A DNA stretch of 64,000 nt from Paenibacillus sabuli (GCF_014705605.1 NZ_JACXIZ010000012.1:1-64000); one strand, 5' to 3'. Positions 19,916 to 39,476 are shown, counted from the stretch's first letter. Notes: generated from the sequence alone by a model not told the origin. Numbers and translations are program-made.

Positions 19916-20179
19916 TTACAACACGATTGCTTCTTCGACGACTTCCACGAGTCTCCAGCGCTTGTCTTTGGACAGCGGGCGAGTCTCCATGATTTTTACC
20001 GTATCGCCAATTTTGCATTGGTTGTTTTCGTCATGCGCCTTGAACTTTTTCGTGTAGCGGATGCGTTTGTGGTACAGTTCATGCTTTTTGTACGTTTCCA
20101 CGGCTACCACGATCGTTTTGTCCATTTTGTCGCTTACGACTTTACCGATCTGTACCTTGCGGGCATTGCGTTCGCTCAT
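19916..20179 (-). CDS. rpsQ: 30S ribosomal protein S17
   Basis: 87 residues. [18 protein letters not shown]-type sequence (here [18 protein letters not shown]) and [11 protein letters not shown]-like region ([20 protein letters not shown]) identify S17, an early 16S rRNA binder. Confidence 0.98.
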   Translation of the reverse strand: MSERNARKVQIGKVVSDKMDKTIVVAVETYKKHELYHKRIRYTKKFKAHDENNQCKIGDTVKIMETRPLSKDKRWRLVEVVEEAIVL

Positions 20180-20230
20180 GTTTTTCCTCCTTCCTGCGGC
20201 CCTTGTGAACCTGCAGGCATTAGGGTCATA

Positions 20231-20431
20231 TTAGCTGCTGATTCCGAGCTCTCTTTCGCGCAGCACCGTTTTGGCGCGGGCGATTTCCTTGCGCACATCA
20301 CGAATGCGCGTCGGGTTGTCGAGTTGTCCGGTGGCCAATTGAAAACGTAGGTTGAACAACTCTTCCTTGAAGCCGGCGATTTTCTGTTCAATCTCAGCAG
20401 AGGTCAGGTTGCGAATTTCACTAGCTTTCAT
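20231..20431 (-). CDS. rpmC: 50S ribosomal protein L29
   Basis: 66 residues, start [18 protein letters not shown] with the conserved [19 protein letters not shown]. It lies at the tunnel exit. ATG 20431 overlaps the end of rplP by 11 bases, indicating translational coupling; an upstream frame start at 20443 has no support. Confidence 0.97.
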   Translation of the reverse strand: MKASEIRNLTSAEIEQKIAGFKEELFNLRFQLATGQLDNPTRIRDVRKEIARAKTVLRERELGISS

Positions 20432-20855
20432 TTGCTTCACCACCCACTTCTTCGCGTTTCACAAACTTCGTTTTTACCGGGAGCTTGTGGGCTGCAAGAC
20501 GCATTGCTTCGCGGGCGATCTCTTCCGAAACTCCGGCAAGCTCGAACATCACTTTGCCCGGTTTTACGACCGCGACCCATTTCTCCACGTTACCTTTACC
20601 GCTACCCATCCGAACTTCGAGCGGCTTTTGCGTAATCGGCTTCGCCGGGAAAATTTTGATCCAGACTTTACCGCCCCGCTTGATGTAGCGGGTCATCGCG
20701 ATCCGAGCGGCCTCGATCTGACGGTTCGTGACCCAGGCCGGCTCCAGCGCTTGCAGGCCGAATTCCCCGAAATGAACCTCGGTTCCGCCTTTGGCACGGC
20801 CTTTCATTTTGCCGCGATGTTCCTTGCGGTGTTTGACGCGCTTAGGCACCAACAT
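20421..20855 (-). CDS. rplP: 50S ribosomal protein L16
   Basis: 144 residues. [20 protein letters not shown] and the segment [18 protein letters not shown] are diagnostic. L16 helps position A-site tRNA. Two bases after rpsC ends its ATG begins. Confidence 0.98.
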   Translation of the reverse strand: MLVPKRVKHRKEHRGKMKGRAKGGTEVHFGEFGLQALEPAWVTNRQIEAARIAMTRYIKRGGKVWIKIFPAKPITQKPLEVRMGSGKGNVEKWVAVVKPGKVMFELAGVSEEIAREAMRLAAHKLPVKTKFVKREEVGGEANES

Positions 20856-20857
20856 GA

Positions 20858-21523
20858 TTAGTTGCCTCCTTCCTGGGGAGCTCTCTTCTTGGCAGCCGGA
20901 AGGATTTCACCACGATAGATCCAGACTTTGACACCGATCCGGCCGTACGTCGTGTGTGCTTCCGCTGTTCCATAATCGATATCGGCACGCAGCGTGTGGA
21001 GCGGAACCGTTCCTTCGCTGTAGCCTTCCGTACGGGCGATCTCAGCGCCGCCCAGACGGCCGCTGACCGAAGCCTTGATGCCTTTTGCGCCTGCGCGCTG
21101 CGAGCGTTGAAGGGCTTGCTTCAAGGCGCGGCGGAACGAAGTCCGGCGCTCGAGCTGAGCCGCGATGCTCTCGGCCACCAGGATGGCGTCCAGATCAGCT
21201 TGCTTGATTTCAGAGATATTGATATGAATCTTTTTGCCGCCGGTCAGGCTGGCCAGCTCGTTGCGCAGATTCTCGACCTCGGAGCCGCCTTTGCCGATGA
21301 CCATGCCCGGCTTGGCTGTATGAATCGTCACGTTGACGCGGTTCGCCGCACGTTCGATTTCCATCTTCGATACCGCTGCGTCCTTCAGCTTCTTTTTCAG
21401 GTAGTCGCGAATTCTCACGTCTTCCAGAAGCAGATCGCCAAAGTCTTTGCCAGCGTACCATTTCGATTCCCAATCACGGATGACTCCAATACGGAGACCT
21501 ACTGGATTTACCTTTTGACCCAC
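20858..21523 (-). CDS. rpsC: 30S ribosomal protein S3
   Basis: 221 residues with a KH domain (residues about 40-110, [20 protein letters not shown]) and the C-terminal S3 domain ([20 protein letters not shown]). Forms the mRNA entry helicase face of the 30S with S4 and S5. Confidence 0.98.
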   Translation of the reverse strand: MGQKVNPVGLRIGVIRDWESKWYAGKDFGDLLLEDVRIRDYLKKKLKDAAVSKMEIERAANRVNVTIHTAKPGMVIGKGGSEVENLRNELASLTGGKKIHINISEIKQADLDAILVAESIAAQLERRTSFRRALKQALQRSQRAGAKGIKASVSGRLGGAEIARTEGYSEGTVPLHTLRADIDYGTAEAHTTYGRIGVKVWIYRGEILPAAKKRAPQEGGN

Positions 21524-21536
21524 ACGTTCTCCCTCC

Positions 21537-21872
21537 TTATTTTTCGGTTACCACCAATGTAATGTGGCTCGTTCGTTTATTGATCCGGCTAGCGCGGCCC
21601 ATGGCGCGCGGACGGAACCGTTTCATCGTCGGACCTTGATTGACAAATGCTTGCGCGACGACCAGCTTGTTCACGTCCAACTGGTAGTTATGCTCCGCAT
21701 TGGCAATGGCCGAGTTCAGCAGCTTCTCCACCACCGGAGACGCCGCCTTCGGCGTATGGCGCAAAATTGCGATCGCTTCGCCGACTTCCTTGCCGCGGAT
21801 CAAATCGATCACGAGCTGCGCTTTGCGCGGTGCAATGCGGATGAAGTTGGCAACGGCTTTGGCTTGTTGCAT
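21537..21872 (-). CDS. rplV: 50S ribosomal protein L22
   Basis: 111 residues starting [20 protein letters not shown]; the tunnel-lining loop segment [20 protein letters not shown] is present. ATG 21872 follows GAGAGGAGGTTC; the longer frame would include the ribosome binding site. Confidence 0.98.
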   Translation of the reverse strand: MQQAKAVANFIRIAPRKAQLVIDLIRGKEVGEAIAILRHTPKAASPVVEKLLNSAIANAEHNYQLDVNKLVVAQAFVNQGPTMKRFRPRAMGRASRINKRTSHITLVVTEK

Positions 21873-21915
21873 GGTAGAACCTCCTCTCGGTAACAATTAA
21901 CGTAGCAAGGACCGC

Positions 21916-22197
21916 TTACCTTCTGCCGGTTTTGCGATCGTCGGCAGCGTGGCCTTTGTAGGTGCGCGTCGGGGCGAATTCGCCGAGCTTGTGTCCGACC
22001 ATGTCTTCCGTCACATAGACCGGCACGTGCTTGCGTCCGTCGTAGACAGCAAACGTATGTCCGATGAATTGCGGGAAAATCGTGGAGCGGCGCGACCACG
22101 TTTTGATCACGACTTTCTTGTTCGTTTCATTCAGATCCTCGACCTTTTTAAGCAGGTAACCGTCGATAAACGGCCCTTTCTTCAAGCTGCGACCCAT
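21916..22197 (-). CDS. rpsS: 30S ribosomal protein S19
   Basis: 93 residues, [20 protein letters not shown] and the motif [21 protein letters not shown]19 sits in the 30S head and binds with S13. Standard position between rplB and rplV. Confidence 0.98.
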   Translation of the reverse strand: MGRSLKKGPFIDGYLLKKVEDLNETNKKVVIKTWSRRSTIFPQFIGHTFAVYDGRKHVPVYVTEDMVGHKLGEFAPTRTYKGHAADDRKTGRR

Positions 22198-22278
22198 ATG
22201 TGTTCCTCCCTTCAGGCTGATCGTGCCATGTGAGGGCGACGCCGTTGTCCGGCAGCCATGCCCCCATGCGTCTGGCTA

Positions 22279-23109
22279 TTACTTCGTACGGCGACGTACG
22301 ATATATTGGCTGGATGCCTTTTTCTTCTTGCGCGTCTTGAAGCCGAGGGTTGGTTTGCCCCAAGGCGACATCGGCGACTTGCGTCCGATCGGGGAACGGC
22401 CTTCGCCGCCGCCGTGCGGGTGATCGTTCGGGTTCATGACCGAGCCGCGAACTTCCGGACGTTGGCCGAGCCAGCGCGAGCGGCCGGCTTTGCCGATCTT
22501 GATCAGTTCGTGGTCTCCGTTGCCGACCGAACCGATTGTCGCGCGGCAAGCTTTCAGAATGCGGCGAACCTCACCGGAGGAGAGGCGGATAACCGCGTAG
22601 CTTTCTTCTTTACCGAGGAGCTGAGCTTCCGTGCCGGCAGCTCGTACGAGCTGACCGCCTTTGCCCGGCTTCATCTCGATATTGTGGATAATCGTACCGA
22701 CCGGGATGTTCGTCAACGGCAGCGCGTTGCCGACTTTGATGTCCGCTTCGGGTCCGGATACGACTTGATCGCCCACCTTCATGCCCTTCGGCGCGATGAT
22801 GTAGCGCTTCTCGCCATCGGCATAGTGCAGCAAGGCGATGTTCGACGAGCGGTTCGGATCGTATTCGATCGTCGCCACGCTAGCCGGCACGCCGTCCTTG
22901 TTGCGCTTGAAGTCGATGATACGGTATTTACGCTTGTGGCCGCCGCCTTGATGACGAACGGTGATTTTACCCTGGTTGTTGCGGCCCGCTTTTTTGTGCA
23001 GCGGCGCCAGCAGCGATTTCTCCGGCGTGCTCGTCGTGATCTCTTCGAAAGTCGAGACCGACATGGCCCGCCGTGCCGGAGAAGTCGGTTTATACTTCTT
23101 GATTGGCAC
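22279..23109 (-). CDS. rplB: 50S ribosomal protein L2
   Basis: 276 residues. The C-terminal region [18 protein letters not shown] holds the conserved His near the peptidyl transferase centre; the N-terminus [19 protein letters not shown] is typical. Confidence 0.98.
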   Translation of the reverse strand: MPIKKYKPTSPARRAMSVSTFEEITTSTPEKSLLAPLHKKAGRNNQGKITVRHQGGGHKRKYRIIDFKRNKDGVPASVATIEYDPNRSSNIALLHYADGEKRYIIAPKGMKVGDQVVSGPEADIKVGNALPLTNIPVGTIIHNIEMKPGKGGQLVRAAGTEAQLLGKEESYAVIRLSSGEVRRILKACRATIGSVGNGDHELIKIGKAGRSRWLGQRPEVRGSVMNPNDHPHGGGEGRSPIGRKSPMSPWGKPTLGFKTRKKKKASSQYIVRRRTK

Positions 23110-23122
23110 GTCTATTCCCTCC

Positions 23123-23416
23123 TTATACAGAAGCTTCGAAGAATTCCAGTTCCTTGCTGTCTTCGCTCAGCAGTACGATCGCCTTTTTCCACTCCGACGT
23201 GTAGCCGTTGTAGCGGCCTTGCCGCTTCGGCTTGCCGGGTACGCGCATCGTATTGACGCTAACCACCTTGACCTTGAAGATCTCTTCGATGGCTTGCTTG
23301 ATTTGAGTTTTGTTGGCACGAATGTCTACTTCAAATACGTAGCGCTTGTCGGCCATATATTCGCTCGTGCGTTCGGTAATGACCGGCCGCTTGATCAGAT
23401 CGCGCGGATTCTTCAT
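23123..23416 (-). CDS. rplW: 50S ribosomal protein L23
   Basis: 97 residues with [20 protein letters not shown] and [21 protein letters not shown]23 lies at the exit tunnel and docks trigger factor and SRP. Its ATG overlaps the rplD stop (TAATG). Confidence 0.98.
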   Translation of the reverse strand: MKNPRDLIKRPVITERTSEYMADKRYVFEVDIRANKTQIKQAIEEIFKVKVVSVNTMRVPGKPKRQGRYNGYTSEWKKAIVLLSEDSKELEFFEASV

Positions 23417-24039
23417 TACGCAAGCACCTCCTGTACTTTCTCAGCCGCTTCCTTCGTGATGATGAGCTGGTCATGCGCCAGCACGTCAAGCACGTTGATG
23501 CCGCTTGCTTCGACGAACTTGATGCCCGGGATGTTGCGCGCGGACAGCGCGACGTTATCCTCGTAGCCCGCCGTTACGACAAGCGCCTTGCGGCCGACCT
23601 TGAGATTGGCCAGAATGCCGACGAATTCCTTCGTCTTCGGCTGGGCCAGCGTCAACTGGTCGAGCACGATCAGTTCGTTGCCCTGCACCTTCGACGACAA
23701 GGCCGATTTGATCGCCAGACGGCGAACCTTCTTCGGCAGCTTGAAGCCGTAGCTGCGCGGCGTAGGACCGAATACCGTGCCGCCGCCGACCCATTGCGGC
23801 GAGCGGATGCTACCCTGACGGGCACGTCCGGTGCCTTTTTGCTTCCAGGGCTTGCGGCCGCCGCCGCGAACTTCCGAGCGCCCTTTCGTCTTGTGCGTGC
23901 CTTGACGCACGGCTGCCTGTTGAAGTACGACCGCGCTGTGCATGACATGCTTGTTGGGCTCGACGCCGAACACGCTGTCAGCCAGTTCCAGTTCGCCTAC
24001 CTGCGAGCCGCTCACGTTATATACGGTTACTTTCGGCAT
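23416..24039 (-). CDS. rplD: 50S ribosomal protein L4
   Basis: 207 residues. The tunnel loop [19 protein letters not shown] and the motif [19 protein letters not shown] identify L4. In E. coli L4 represses the S10 operon; no such leader structure is evident here. Confidence 0.98.
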   Translation of the reverse strand: MPKVTVYNVSGSQVGELELADSVFGVEPNKHVMHSAVVLQQAAVRQGTHKTKGRSEVRGGGRKPWKQKGTGRARQGSIRSPQWVGGGTVFGPTPRSYGFKLPKKVRRLAIKSALSSKVQGNELIVLDQLTLAQPKTKEFVGILANLKVGRKALVVTAGYEDNVALSARNIPGIKFVEASGINVLDVLAHDQLIITKEAAEKVQEVLA

Positions 24040-24066
24040 TGCTTGCTCCTCCTTTCCTGTCAGCGA

Positions 24067-24690
24067 TTATTTCTTCACCGAGGATTTGATTTTGACGAAG
24101 CTGTTCTTCGCTCCCGGAATGGACCCTTTCACGAGCAGTACGTTACGCTCGTTGTCGATCCGTACGATCTCCAGGTTCTGGATCGTTTTTGTGTCGCTGC
24201 CCATGTGACCCGGCAGACGCTTGCCCTTCGGTACGCGGTTCGCCTGGATCGAGCCCATCGAACCGGGACCGCGATGATAGCGGGAGCCGTGGGACATTGG
24301 TCCCGTGCTTTGTCCCCAACGCTTGATGACGCCGGCGAAGCCTTTGCCTTTGGAGATCCCCGTCACGTCAACATATTCGCCTTCGGCGAAAAGATCCGCT
24401 TTTACTTCAGCACCCAGCTCGTAAGCGCCGAGGTCGATGCCGCGGATTTCACGAATGTAGCGCTTAGGCGCGGCGCCAGCCTTCTTCGCATGACCGATCG
24501 CAGGCTTGGTGGCACGCTTTTCCTTCTTGTCCGCGAAGCCGAGCTGAATCGCTTCGTAGCCGTCATTCTCCTGGTCCTTCTTCTGCAGCACGACGCAAGG
24601 GCCCGCTTCGATGACCGTGACCGGAATAACGGTGCCTTCGGCGGAGAAAACTTGGGTCATGCCCAGTTTTTTTCCTAAGATACCTTTCAT
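24067..24690 (-). CDS. rplC: 50S ribosomal protein L3
   Basis: 207 residues. [20 protein letters not shown] and the loop [20 protein letters not shown] (which reaches toward the peptidyl transferase centre) are typical. Follows rpsJ by 45 bases. Confidence 0.98.
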   Translation of the reverse strand: MKGILGKKLGMTQVFSAEGTVIPVTVIEAGPCVVLQKKDQENDGYEAIQLGFADKKEKRATKPAIGHAKKAGAAPKRYIREIRGIDLGAYELGAEVKADLFAEGEYVDVTGISKGKGFAGVIKRWGQSTGPMSHGSRYHRGPGSMGSIQANRVPKGKRLPGHMGSDTKTIQNLEIVRIDNERNVLLVKGSIPGAKNSFVKIKSSVKK

Positions 24691-24735
24691 GTTGACACCT
24701 CATTTCCTTTCTTACTTGAGCGTTCTAGTTTGGAA

Positions 24736-25146
<411 letters not shown>

Positions 25147-25181
25147 TCACATCATCGCACAGTCACAGACCAACGTCCACC

Positions 25182-25210
25182 ATTATACATAACTATAAAG
25201 ACAATTGCAA
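25182..25210 (-). promoter_or_regulatory. S10 operon promoter
   Basis: On the minus strand TTGCAA at 25210-25205 and TATAAT at 25187-25182 with a 17-base spacer, a strong sigma-A promoter. It lies just below the tuf terminator and would give rpsJ a leader of about 130 bases. I saw only weak hairpins in that leader. Confidence 0.85.
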
Positions 25211-25222
25211 GAGAAATATCGA

Positions 25223-25265
25223 AAAGGGACCGCCCCCCGGTCGAAGACCTTGGGGCAGTCCCTTT
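25223..25265 (-). terminator. Rho-independent terminator of tuf
   Basis: AAAGGGAC and GTCCCTTT form the base of a long stem that continues with GCCCC/GGGGC pairing around a GGTCTTCGACC tip; the minus-strand tail is TTTTCGATAT. Lies 24 bases past the tuf stop and splits the str and S10 units. Confidence 0.9.
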
Positions 25266-25288
25266 ATGTGATTCGGAATGTGTCCGAA

Positions 25289-26479
<1,191 letters not shown>

Positions 26480-26601
26480 TGAACTTATTCCTCCTTAATC
26501 AAATGGAAATTATATGTGTTGGCCAGCGGCTCGTGTCCGCCGGAGCGAACCCGGACCGAGACTGGCCGGAAACCATGCTTGGTACGTGTCGGGAGCCTGG
26601 C

Positions 26602-28677
26602 TTAGGCGCCTTTGTTTTTGGCAATGATCTCTTCGGCGATCGACTTCGGCACTTCTTCGTAGTGCGACAGTTCCATGGCGAATACGCCGCGGCCCTGCGT
26701 ACCCGAACGAAGCGTCGTCGAGTAGCCGAACATTTCTGCGAGCGGCACCTTCGCACGAATGATTTGCGCGCCTGCGCGCGCATCCATGCCTTCGATGCGT
26801 CCGCGACGGGAGTTGAGCATGCCCATCACGTCGCCCATGTACTCTTCCGGCACCGTAACTTCGACCTTCATGATCGGCTCGAGGATGATCGGGTTGCACT
26901 TGTCTTTACCCGCCTTGAGCGCCATCGATCCGGCGATTTTGAACGCCATCTCCGAGGAGTCGACGTCATGGTACGAACCGTCCACGATACGGGCTTTGAT
27001 ATCGACGAGCGGATAGCCGGCGAGCACGCCGTTTTTCATCGCTTCCTCGATACCTGCCTGTACGGCCGGAATGTACTCACGCGGTACGACACCGCCGACG
27101 ATCTTGTTCTCGAACGTAAAGCCTTCGCCGGCTTCTTGCGGTTCGAACTCGATCCAGACATGGCCGTATTGGCCGCGTCCGCCGGACTGACGAACGAACT
27201 TGCCTTCGACCTTGGCCGGTGTGCGGAACGTCTCGCGATAAGCAACCTGAGGCTTGCCGACGCTCGTCTCGACCTTGAACTCGCGAACCATGCGGTCTAC
27301 GATGATCTCGAGGTGAAGCTCGCCCATACCGGCGATGATCGTTTGGCCCGTCTCCTCGTCCGTGTAGGCACGGAAGGTCGGATCTTCCTCAGACAGCTTC
27401 GAGAGCGCGACGCCCATTTTGTCTTGGTCGGCCTTTGTTTTCGGCTCGATCGCAATCTGGATGACCGGCTCCGGGAAGTTCATCGATTCCAGGATAACCG
27501 GCGACTTCTCGTCGCAGAGCGTATCGCCCGTAATCGTATCCTTCAGTCCGACAGCGGCCGCGATATCGCCGGAGTAGACCTCCGCGATTTCTTGACGGCT
27601 GTTGGCGTGCATCTGCAGGATCCGGCCTACGCGTTCGCGCTTGCCCTTCGTAGCGTTCAACACGTACGAGCCCGAAGCGAGCACGCCGGAGTAGACGCGG
27701 AAGAAGGTCAGCTTGCCGACGAACGGGTCGGTGGCGATTTTGAAGGCCAGCGCGGCGAACGGTTGATCGTCTCCCGATTTGCGAGTCGTTTCCGTGCCGT
27801 CCTCCAGCATGCCTTTGATGTCCGGGACATCAACAGGAGCAGGCAGATAGTCGACGACGGCGTCGACCATCATTTGCACGCCCTTGTTGCGATAGGACGA
27901 GCCGCAGATGACCGGGAAGATTTTGACGTCGCAGACGCCTTTGCGCAGCGTTTTTTTGAGCTCGTCGATCGTGATCTCTTCGCCTTCGAGGTACTTCATC
28001 GTGAGGTCCTCGTCCAGCTCGGCGACCTTCTCGACCAGCTCGCTGCGCAGTTCTTCGACCTGGGCTTTGTATTCCTCCGGAATCTCGATTTGCTCCGGCT
28101 CTTTACCCAGGTCGTCCTTGTAGCGGTAAGCCACTTGCTCGACCAGATCGATCAGACCGACGAAGTCGTTCTCTGCGCCGATCGGCAATTGGATGGCTAC
28201 GGCGTTGGCTTGCAGACGCTCGCGCATGTCTTTGATGACATTCAGGAAGTCCGCGCCGATGATGTCCATTTTGTTGATGTAGGCGATGCGCGGTACGCCG
28301 TAACGGTCGGCTTGACGCCATACCGTCTCGGATTGAGGCTCGACGCCTTCTTTTGCGCTGAACACGCCTACAGCTCCATCAAGTACGCGCAGGGAGCGTT
28401 CGACTTCAACGGTGAAGTCAACGTGACCCGGGGTATCGATGATATTGATGCGGTGACCCTTCCACTCAGCGGTCGTCGCGGCAGACGTAATTGTGATACC
28501 GCGCTCCTGCTCCTGTTCCATCCAGTCCATCGTCGCGGCGCCGTCATGCACCTCGCCGATTTTGTGGGTACGGCCCGTATAGAACAGGATTCGCTCCGTC
28601 GTGGTCGTTTTACCGGCGTCAATATGCGCCATGATCCCGATGTTGCGCGTATCTTTCAAGGAGAACTCTCTAGCCAT
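26602..28677 (-). CDS. fusA: elongation factor G
   Basis: 691 residues, full length. G1 [15 protein letters not shown] (residue 17 on), G3 DTPGHVDF, G4 NKMDIIGAD; domain IV loop ...[18 protein letters not shown] near residue 580 is typical. Drives translocation and, with RRF, recycling. The 122-base gap to tuf contains a possible TATAAT at the distal end but no clear -35. Confidence 0.98.
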   Translation of the reverse strand: MAREFSLKDTRNIGIMAHIDAGKTTTTERILFYTGRTHKIGEVHDGAATMDWMEQEQERGITITSAATTAEWKGHRINIIDTPGHVDFTVEVERSLRVLDGAVGVFSAKEGVEPQSETVWRQADRYGVPRIAYINKMDIIGADFLNVIKDMRERLQANAVAIQLPIGAENDFVGLIDLVEQVAYRYKDDLGKEPEQIEIPEEYKAQVEELRSELVEKVAELDEDLTMKYLEGEEITIDELKKTLRKGVCDVKIFPVICGSSYRNKGVQMMVDAVVDYLPAPVDVPDIKGMLEDGTETTRKSGDDQPFAALAFKIATDPFVGKLTFFRVYSGVLASGSYVLNATKGKRERVGRILQMHANSRQEIAEVYSGDIAAAVGLKDTITGDTLCDEKSPVILESMNFPEPVIQIAIEPKTKADQDKMGVALSKLSEEDPTFRAYTDEETGQTIIAGMGELHLEIIVDRMVREFKVETSVGKPQVAYRETFRTPAKVEGKFVRQSGGRGQYGHVWIEFEPQEAGEGFTFENKIVGGVVPREYIPAVQAGIEEAMKNGVLAGYPLVDIKARIVDGSYHDVDSSEMAFKIAGSMALKAGKDKCNPIILEPIMKVEVTVPEEYMGDVMGMLNSRRGRIEGMDARAGAQIIRAKVPLAEMFGYSTTLRSGTQGRGVFAMELSHYEEVPKSIAEEIIAKNKGA

Positions 28678-28704
28678 GAATTTGTCTCCTTCCTAGTATC
28701 AATC

Positions 28705-29175
28705 CTACCAGCGGTAATGGGCAAACGCTTTGTTGGCATCCGCCATTTTGTGCGTGTCTTCCCGCTTCTTCACAGAAGCGCCGGTGTTGTTGGACGCGTC
28801 GATGATTTCGGCGGCGAGCCGCTCTTCCATCGTCTTCTCGCCGCGGTTGCGGGAGTAGTTCACGAGCCAACGAAGACCGAGCGACGTACGGCGCTCCGGC
28901 TTCACCTCGATCGGCACCTGATAGTTGGCGCCGCCGACACGGCGAGCTTTGACCTCGAGTACAGGCATGATGTTTTTGATGGCGGCTTCGAACACCTCCA
29001 TCGGCTCCTTGCCGGTGCGCTCTTGAATCATGTTGAAGGCGTCATACAGGATCGTCTGCGCGACGCCGCGTTTGCCGTCGATCATGATGCGGTTGATCAA
29101 ACGGGTTACAAGCTTGCTGTTATACACCGGATCCGGCAGCACATCGCGTTTTGTAACTGGACCTTTGCGTGGCAT
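28705..29175 (-). CDS. rpsG: 30S ribosomal protein S7
   Basis: 156 residues. [20 protein letters not shown] and [18 protein letters not shown] are family hallmarks; S7 nucleates the 30S head and lines the E site. Between rpsL and fusA as expected. Confidence 0.98.
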   Translation of the reverse strand: MPRKGPVTKRDVLPDPVYNSKLVTRLINRIMIDGKRGVAQTILYDAFNMIQERTGKEPMEVFEAAIKNIMPVLEVKARRVGGANYQVPIEVKPERRTSLGLRWLVNYSRNRGEKTMEERLAAEIIDASNNTGASVKKREDTHKMADANKAFAHYRW

Positions 29176-29225
29176 GGTTATCCCCCTTTCCTGTTAATGA
29201 TGGTGCAAGAGCCCGGAGACGGGTC

Positions 29226-29645
29226 TTATTTTTTCGCTTTCGGACGCTTCGTGCCGTATTTGGAACGAGCTTGCATCCGGTTGTTGACGCCTGCGGTATC
29301 GAGCGCGCCGCGTACGATGTGGTAACGGACACCCGGAAGATCCTTCACCCGGCCGCCGCGTACGAGTACGACGCTATGCTCTTGCAGATTGTGGCCGATC
29401 CCGCCGATATAAGCGGTAACCTCGACACGGTTGGTCAGACGTACCCGCGCGTATTTCCGCAGTGCGGAGTTCGGTTTTTTCGGCGTCATCGTGCCTACAC
29501 GCGTGCACACGCCGCGTTTTTGCGGCGAGCTTTGTCCGGTCTCCTCGCGCTTGAGCGCGTTGAAGCCCCGTTGCAGAGCCGGCGATTTCGATTTTACGAC
29601 TTTCGCCTGACGACCTTTGCGTACGAGCTGATTGATTGTTGGCAT
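29226..29645 (-). CDS. rpsL: 30S ribosomal protein S12
   Basis: 139 residues. The decoding-centre sequences [19 protein letters not shown] and [18 protein letters not shown] are intact, including the Lys residues at which streptomycin-resistance changes arise, so the protein looks wild type. First of the rpsL-rpsG-fusA-tuf genes. Confidence 0.98.
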   Translation of the reverse strand: MPTINQLVRKGRQAKVVKSKSPALQRGFNALKREETGQSSPQKRGVCTRVGTMTPKKPNSALRKYARVRLTNRVEVTAYIGGIGHNLQEHSVVLVRGGRVKDLPGVRYHIVRGALDTAGVNNRMQARSKYGTKRPKAKK

Positions 29646-29744
29646 GCTGCCACCTCCTTCCCTTGCGTTTGTTCACTGCGCATTTCATTTCGGTTCTTCT
29701 TTTTTTAAGCCCACAGATCCAGGCGGTTCATAAAGAAGCAAACA

Positions 29745-29781
29745 AAAATTTTTACCGACCGGTCTCCCGGTCTGTAAAAAC
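29745..29781 (-). terminator. hairpin between L7Ae-like gene and rpsL
   Basis: TTTTTAC-A-GACCGG and CCGGTC-G-GTAAAAA form a long stem with a GAGA loop, followed on the minus strand by TTTTTGTTTG. It looks like an intrinsic terminator or attenuator that would reduce read-through from the L7Ae-like gene into rpsL. I see no convincing promoter between it and rpsL, so partial read-through is likely. Confidence 0.65.
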
Positions 29782-29789
29782 GCGCATAC

Positions 29790-30020
29790 TTATGGTTGAT
29801 CCGGAACATATGCGGCCATGGCAGCTCCGATATCGATCCCGCAGGTCTTGCCGAGACTAGCCATCGTGTCCACCCAGGTCACATCGACGCCCGCTCTTGT
29901 GCACAGCTGGACAATCTTTTCCGTAATCCGCGAATCTGCATCCTCAGCCACATAGACGGTGGTAGCCAGGCCTTGCTCTACCATCTTCGTCGTCTGCTTC
30001 GTGCCAATCTTGTACGGCAT
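29790..30020 (-). CDS. L7Ae-family ribosomal protein (YbxF/RplGB-like)
   Basis: A 76-residue protein of the L7Ae/L30e/S12e family: MPYKIGTKQTTKMVEQGLAT, VYVAEDADSRITEKIVQLC, and LGKTCGIDIGAA near the end. B. subtilis YbxF and YlxQ of this family bind kink-turn RNA. ATG 30020 follows AAAGGATG; the ATG-like start seven codons upstream is less well placed. It lies between rpoC and rpsL as in B. subtilis and has a sigma-A promoter ahead of it. Confidence 0.9.
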   Translation of the reverse strand: MPYKIGTKQTTKMVEQGLATTVYVAEDADSRITEKIVQLCTRAGVDVTWVDTMASLGKTCGIDIGAAMAAYVPDQP

Positions 30021-30088
30021 GGAATCGCATCCTTTGAACAAGCAGATTTGACCCAGACATACAGCCTATCATGCAGGCGCACTCAGAT

Positions 30089-30118
30089 ATAGTAGCACTC
30101 CGCTAGCCTATGTGTCAA
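30089..30118 (-). promoter_or_regulatory. str operon promoter
   Basis: On the minus strand TTGACA at 30118-30113 and TACTAT at 30094-30089 with an 18-base spacer, a strong sigma-A promoter ahead of the L7Ae-like gene and the rpsL-rpsG-fusA-tuf genes. Confidence 0.8.
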
Positions 30119-30177
30119 GCACGTTCGCTTGCTTTTTACACCAAGGCGAAACGGGCAAGCCGTCCTTTGGCGACGCA

Positions 30178-30222
30178 AGAAAAAGGGGGCGGCACTGCCG
30201 CTGTATGCGGCAGCCGCCCCCT
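30178..30222 (-). terminator. Rho-independent terminator of rpoBC
   Basis: AGGGGGCGGC and GCCGCCCCCT with inner arms CTGCCG/CGGCAG make a very stable stem of about 16 bp; the minus-strand tail is TTTTTCTTGC. Eighteen bases after the rpoC stop. Confidence 0.92.
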
Positions 30223-30240
30223 CGTGCCTGTGCCATCCAA

Positions 30241-33867
<3,627 letters not shown>

Positions 33868-33929
33868 GGAGCAGCCCTCCTTAATTCTGTGTCAATCCTT
33901 ATCCTTACGGACGGCAGCGGTGCCCGCCA

Positions 33930-37475
<3,546 letters not shown>

Positions 37476-37796
37476 CTTTACCTCACCCCTCATATCTGCT
37501 TCAACGCGCAAGGAGCCCGTACTACCTGCCCCCGAGCGTTTGACACAATAAAGAAAAGCCCTTATCGAAGCGATTCGAAAAAAGAGCGTGTTCCCGGCGT
37601 TCGATCCGGCCTGCGGCCGCATCTCTCCTCATATCAAGTAATTTTGCCCAAAATCTAAACATTATACGTCAAACCCGATATTTCTATGCATGCTGCAACG
37701 AAAAAAATCGCTTGACATTTTAATGCACTAAAGATCTTTTTCGCCTTTTTAAGGCTGACATTTTACAATAATATCACAGAGCTGCGCCCAAGTCAA
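37476..37796 (-). promoter_or_regulatory. rpoBC promoter and leader
   Basis: TTGACT at 37796-37791 and TATTAT at 37773-37768, spacer 17, give a strong sigma-A promoter, about 285 bases ahead of rpoB. The leader contains a short hairpin (GCCTT/AAGGC) near 37742-37754 and two copies of a ten-base word, TGACATTTTA on the plus strand, at 37713-37722 and 37756-37765. No small gene with a good ribosome binding site was found in this 360-base stretch. Confidence 0.75.
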
Positions 37797-37836
37797 CCTT
37801 AATCCATCAATTTTCTAGCATTCGCCGAAGCGCCCT

Positions 37837-38439
37837 TCACTTCTTGCGGCTTGCCCGCAACACCTTGTAGCCGCCGGCTTTCGCCGCTTCCTCCACCTCG
37901 CCGAACAACCGTTCCAGCTTGGCCTTGGCCGAGGGGGCGCCTTGTTTTTTTTGAATGACGACCCACATGCTCCCGTTCGCCGTCAGCAACGAAGCCCCTT
38001 CCTCGAAAATGCGATGGACGACCGCTTTTCCCGCCCGAATGGGCGGGTTCGTTACAATGACGTCAAATTGCCTGCCTTGCACCGACTCGAAGAGATCGCT
38101 CTGCAGCACCTCGACATTGCGCGCATCGTTATTTGCTGCATTTTCGGAGGCGAGCTCGACCGCGCGCTCGTTCACATCCACCATCGTGACGGAACTGCTC
38201 GGCTCCAACAACGCGGCACTGATGCCGATCGGTCCGTATCCGCAACCGACATCGAGCACTTGCGCACCCGGAGGAATCACCATCGCTTCGATGAGCTGGC
38301 GGCTGCCGTAATCGACACCGGCTTTGGCAAAAACGCCGCTGTCGGTCGCCAGACGCAGCCGCAAGCCGCGCAGCTGCATTTCGACAACACGGCGCGCGCT
38401 GTCCGTCTGCGGCTGACGCGAGTAATAATGATCCGCCAT
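37837..38439 (-). CDS. RsmC-type 16S rRNA guanine methyltransferase (YbxB)
   Basis: A 200-residue SAM-dependent methyltransferase with motif I DVGCGYGPIG (near 63) and the catalytic TNPPIRAGK (near 133), characteristic of the RsmC/RlmG m2G family (MTS domain only; E. coli RsmC has an additional N-terminal domain). The B. subtilis equivalent YbxB has the same place between rplL and rpoB. Substrate base is inferred from family, not proven. Confidence 0.88.
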   Translation of the reverse strand: MADHYYSRQPQTDSARRVVEMQLRGLRLRLATDSGVFAKAGVDYGSRQLIEAMVIPPGAQVLDVGCGYGPIGISAALLEPSSSVTMVDVNERAVELASENAANNDARNVEVLQSDLFESVQGRQFDVIVTNPPIRAGKAVVHRIFEEGASLLTANGSMWVVIQKKQGAPSAKAKLERLFGEVEEAAKAGGYKVLRASRKK

Positions 38440-38476
38440 GCTTTCGCTCCTTTTTTATACGCTTTATAATTTGAAC

Positions 38477-38507
38477 AAACCCCTTGAAGCAGCGCTTCAA
38501 GGGGTTT
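38477..38507 (-). terminator. terminator after rplJ-rplL
   Basis: AAACCCCTTGAAGC and GCTTCAAGGGGTTT form a 14-bp perfect stem with a three-base loop. The AAA/TTT ends make it usable in both directions. It follows rplL by about 18 bases. Confidence 0.88.
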
Positions 38508-38525
38508 GACAGGAATCGAGCCGTC

Positions 38526-38888
38526 TTACTTCACTTCGACAGAAGCGCCTGCTTCTTCCAGCTTCGCTTTGACCGCTTCGGCGTCTTCCTTCGCCACTTT
38601 TTCTTTAATCGGTTTCGGTGCGTTATCAACCAGTTCTTTTGCTTCTTTCAGGCCGAGACCCGTGATTTCGCGCACGACTTTGATGACGTTGATTTTCGAA
38701 CCGCCGGGGCTCGTCAGGATGACGTCGAATTCGCTTTGCTCGGCTGCTTCCGCGCCGCCGCCGCCGCCAACTACTGCTACCGGTGCAGCAGCTGTGACGC
38801 CAAATTCTTCTTCGATTGCTTTAACAAGCTCGTTCAACTCAAGCACGTTCATCTCTTTGATGGCTTCAAGGATTTGCTCTTTACTCAT
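38526..38888 (-). CDS. rplL: 50S ribosomal protein L7/L12
   Basis: 120 residues: N-terminal dimer domain ([20 protein letters not shown]), Ala/Gly hinge with [10 protein letters not shown] near 42, and C-terminal factor-binding domain ([20 protein letters not shown]). The stalk protein present in several copies that recruits EF-Tu and EF-G. Confidence 0.98.
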   Translation of the reverse strand: MSKEQILEAIKEMNVLELNELVKAIEEEFGVTAAAPVAVVGGGGGAEAAEQSEFDVILTSPGGSKINVIKVVREITGLGLKEAKELVDNAPKPIKEKVAKEDAEAVKAKLEEAGASVEVK

Positions 38889-38966
38889 GGTTAAACCTCC
38901 ATTATTGGGTATAGGATATTGGGTTTCCTTATTTTCAATGCCGGTTAGCCAGCGTGCAAACGCTGT

Positions 38967-39476
38967 TTACGCGCCTTGTTCTTGCTCTTGCTTTTCCCCG
39001 ACCGCTTTGACCGCGAGCGCGAAATTGCGAACCGGTGCCTGCAGCACGCTGAGCAGCATGGAGAGCAAACCGTCGCGCGAAGGGAGGTCCGCCAGCGCTT
39101 TGATCTCCGCTACGCCGACGACTTGCCCTTCCAGCACGCCGCCCTTCAGCTCCAGCGCATCGTTGCTCTTGGCAAAAGTGTTCAAAATTTTGGCCGGTGC
39201 GACCACATCGTCCTTGCCAAATGCGATGGCAGTCGGTCCGACCAGCACCTCGTCAAGCTGGGTCAACCCGGTCGCTTCGGTTGCGCGGCGAACGAGTCCG
39301 TTTTTCAGTACTTGGAACTCGATGCCCGCTTCGCGCAGCTGCTTGCGCAGCTCCGTCACTTGCGCAACATTCAGACCGCGATAGTCCGCCACGACGGCAC
39401 AATTGCTTTCGCGCAGCTTTTGCGCGATTTCTTCGACTGCCTGCTGCTTACTTTCGATGACCTTTGCGTTTGCCAA
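38967..39476 (-). CDS. rplJ: 50S ribosomal protein L10
   Basis: 169 residues. [20 protein letters not shown] and [20 protein letters not shown] are typical; the helical C-terminus carries the L7/L12 dimers. Preceded by an L10 leader that allows L10 to limit its own synthesis. Confidence 0.98.
   Translation of the reverse strand: MANAKVIESKQQAVEEIAQKLRESNCAVVADYRGLNVAQVTELRKQLREAGIEFQVLKNGLVRRATEATGLTQLDEVLVGPTAIAFGKDDVVAPAKILNTFAKSNDALELKGGVLEGQVVGVAEIKALADLPSRDGLLSMLLSVLQAPVRNFALAVKAVGEKQEQEQGA

Noticed and set aside
26480-26601. Possible separate tuf promoter
   Set aside because: A TATAAT is present near the tuf start but no acceptable -35 element could be found at 16-18 bases.
37476-37622. 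49-codon upstream extension of rpoB
   Set aside because: Not similar to any RpoB N-terminus and lying above a well-placed ribosome binding site and TTG start.
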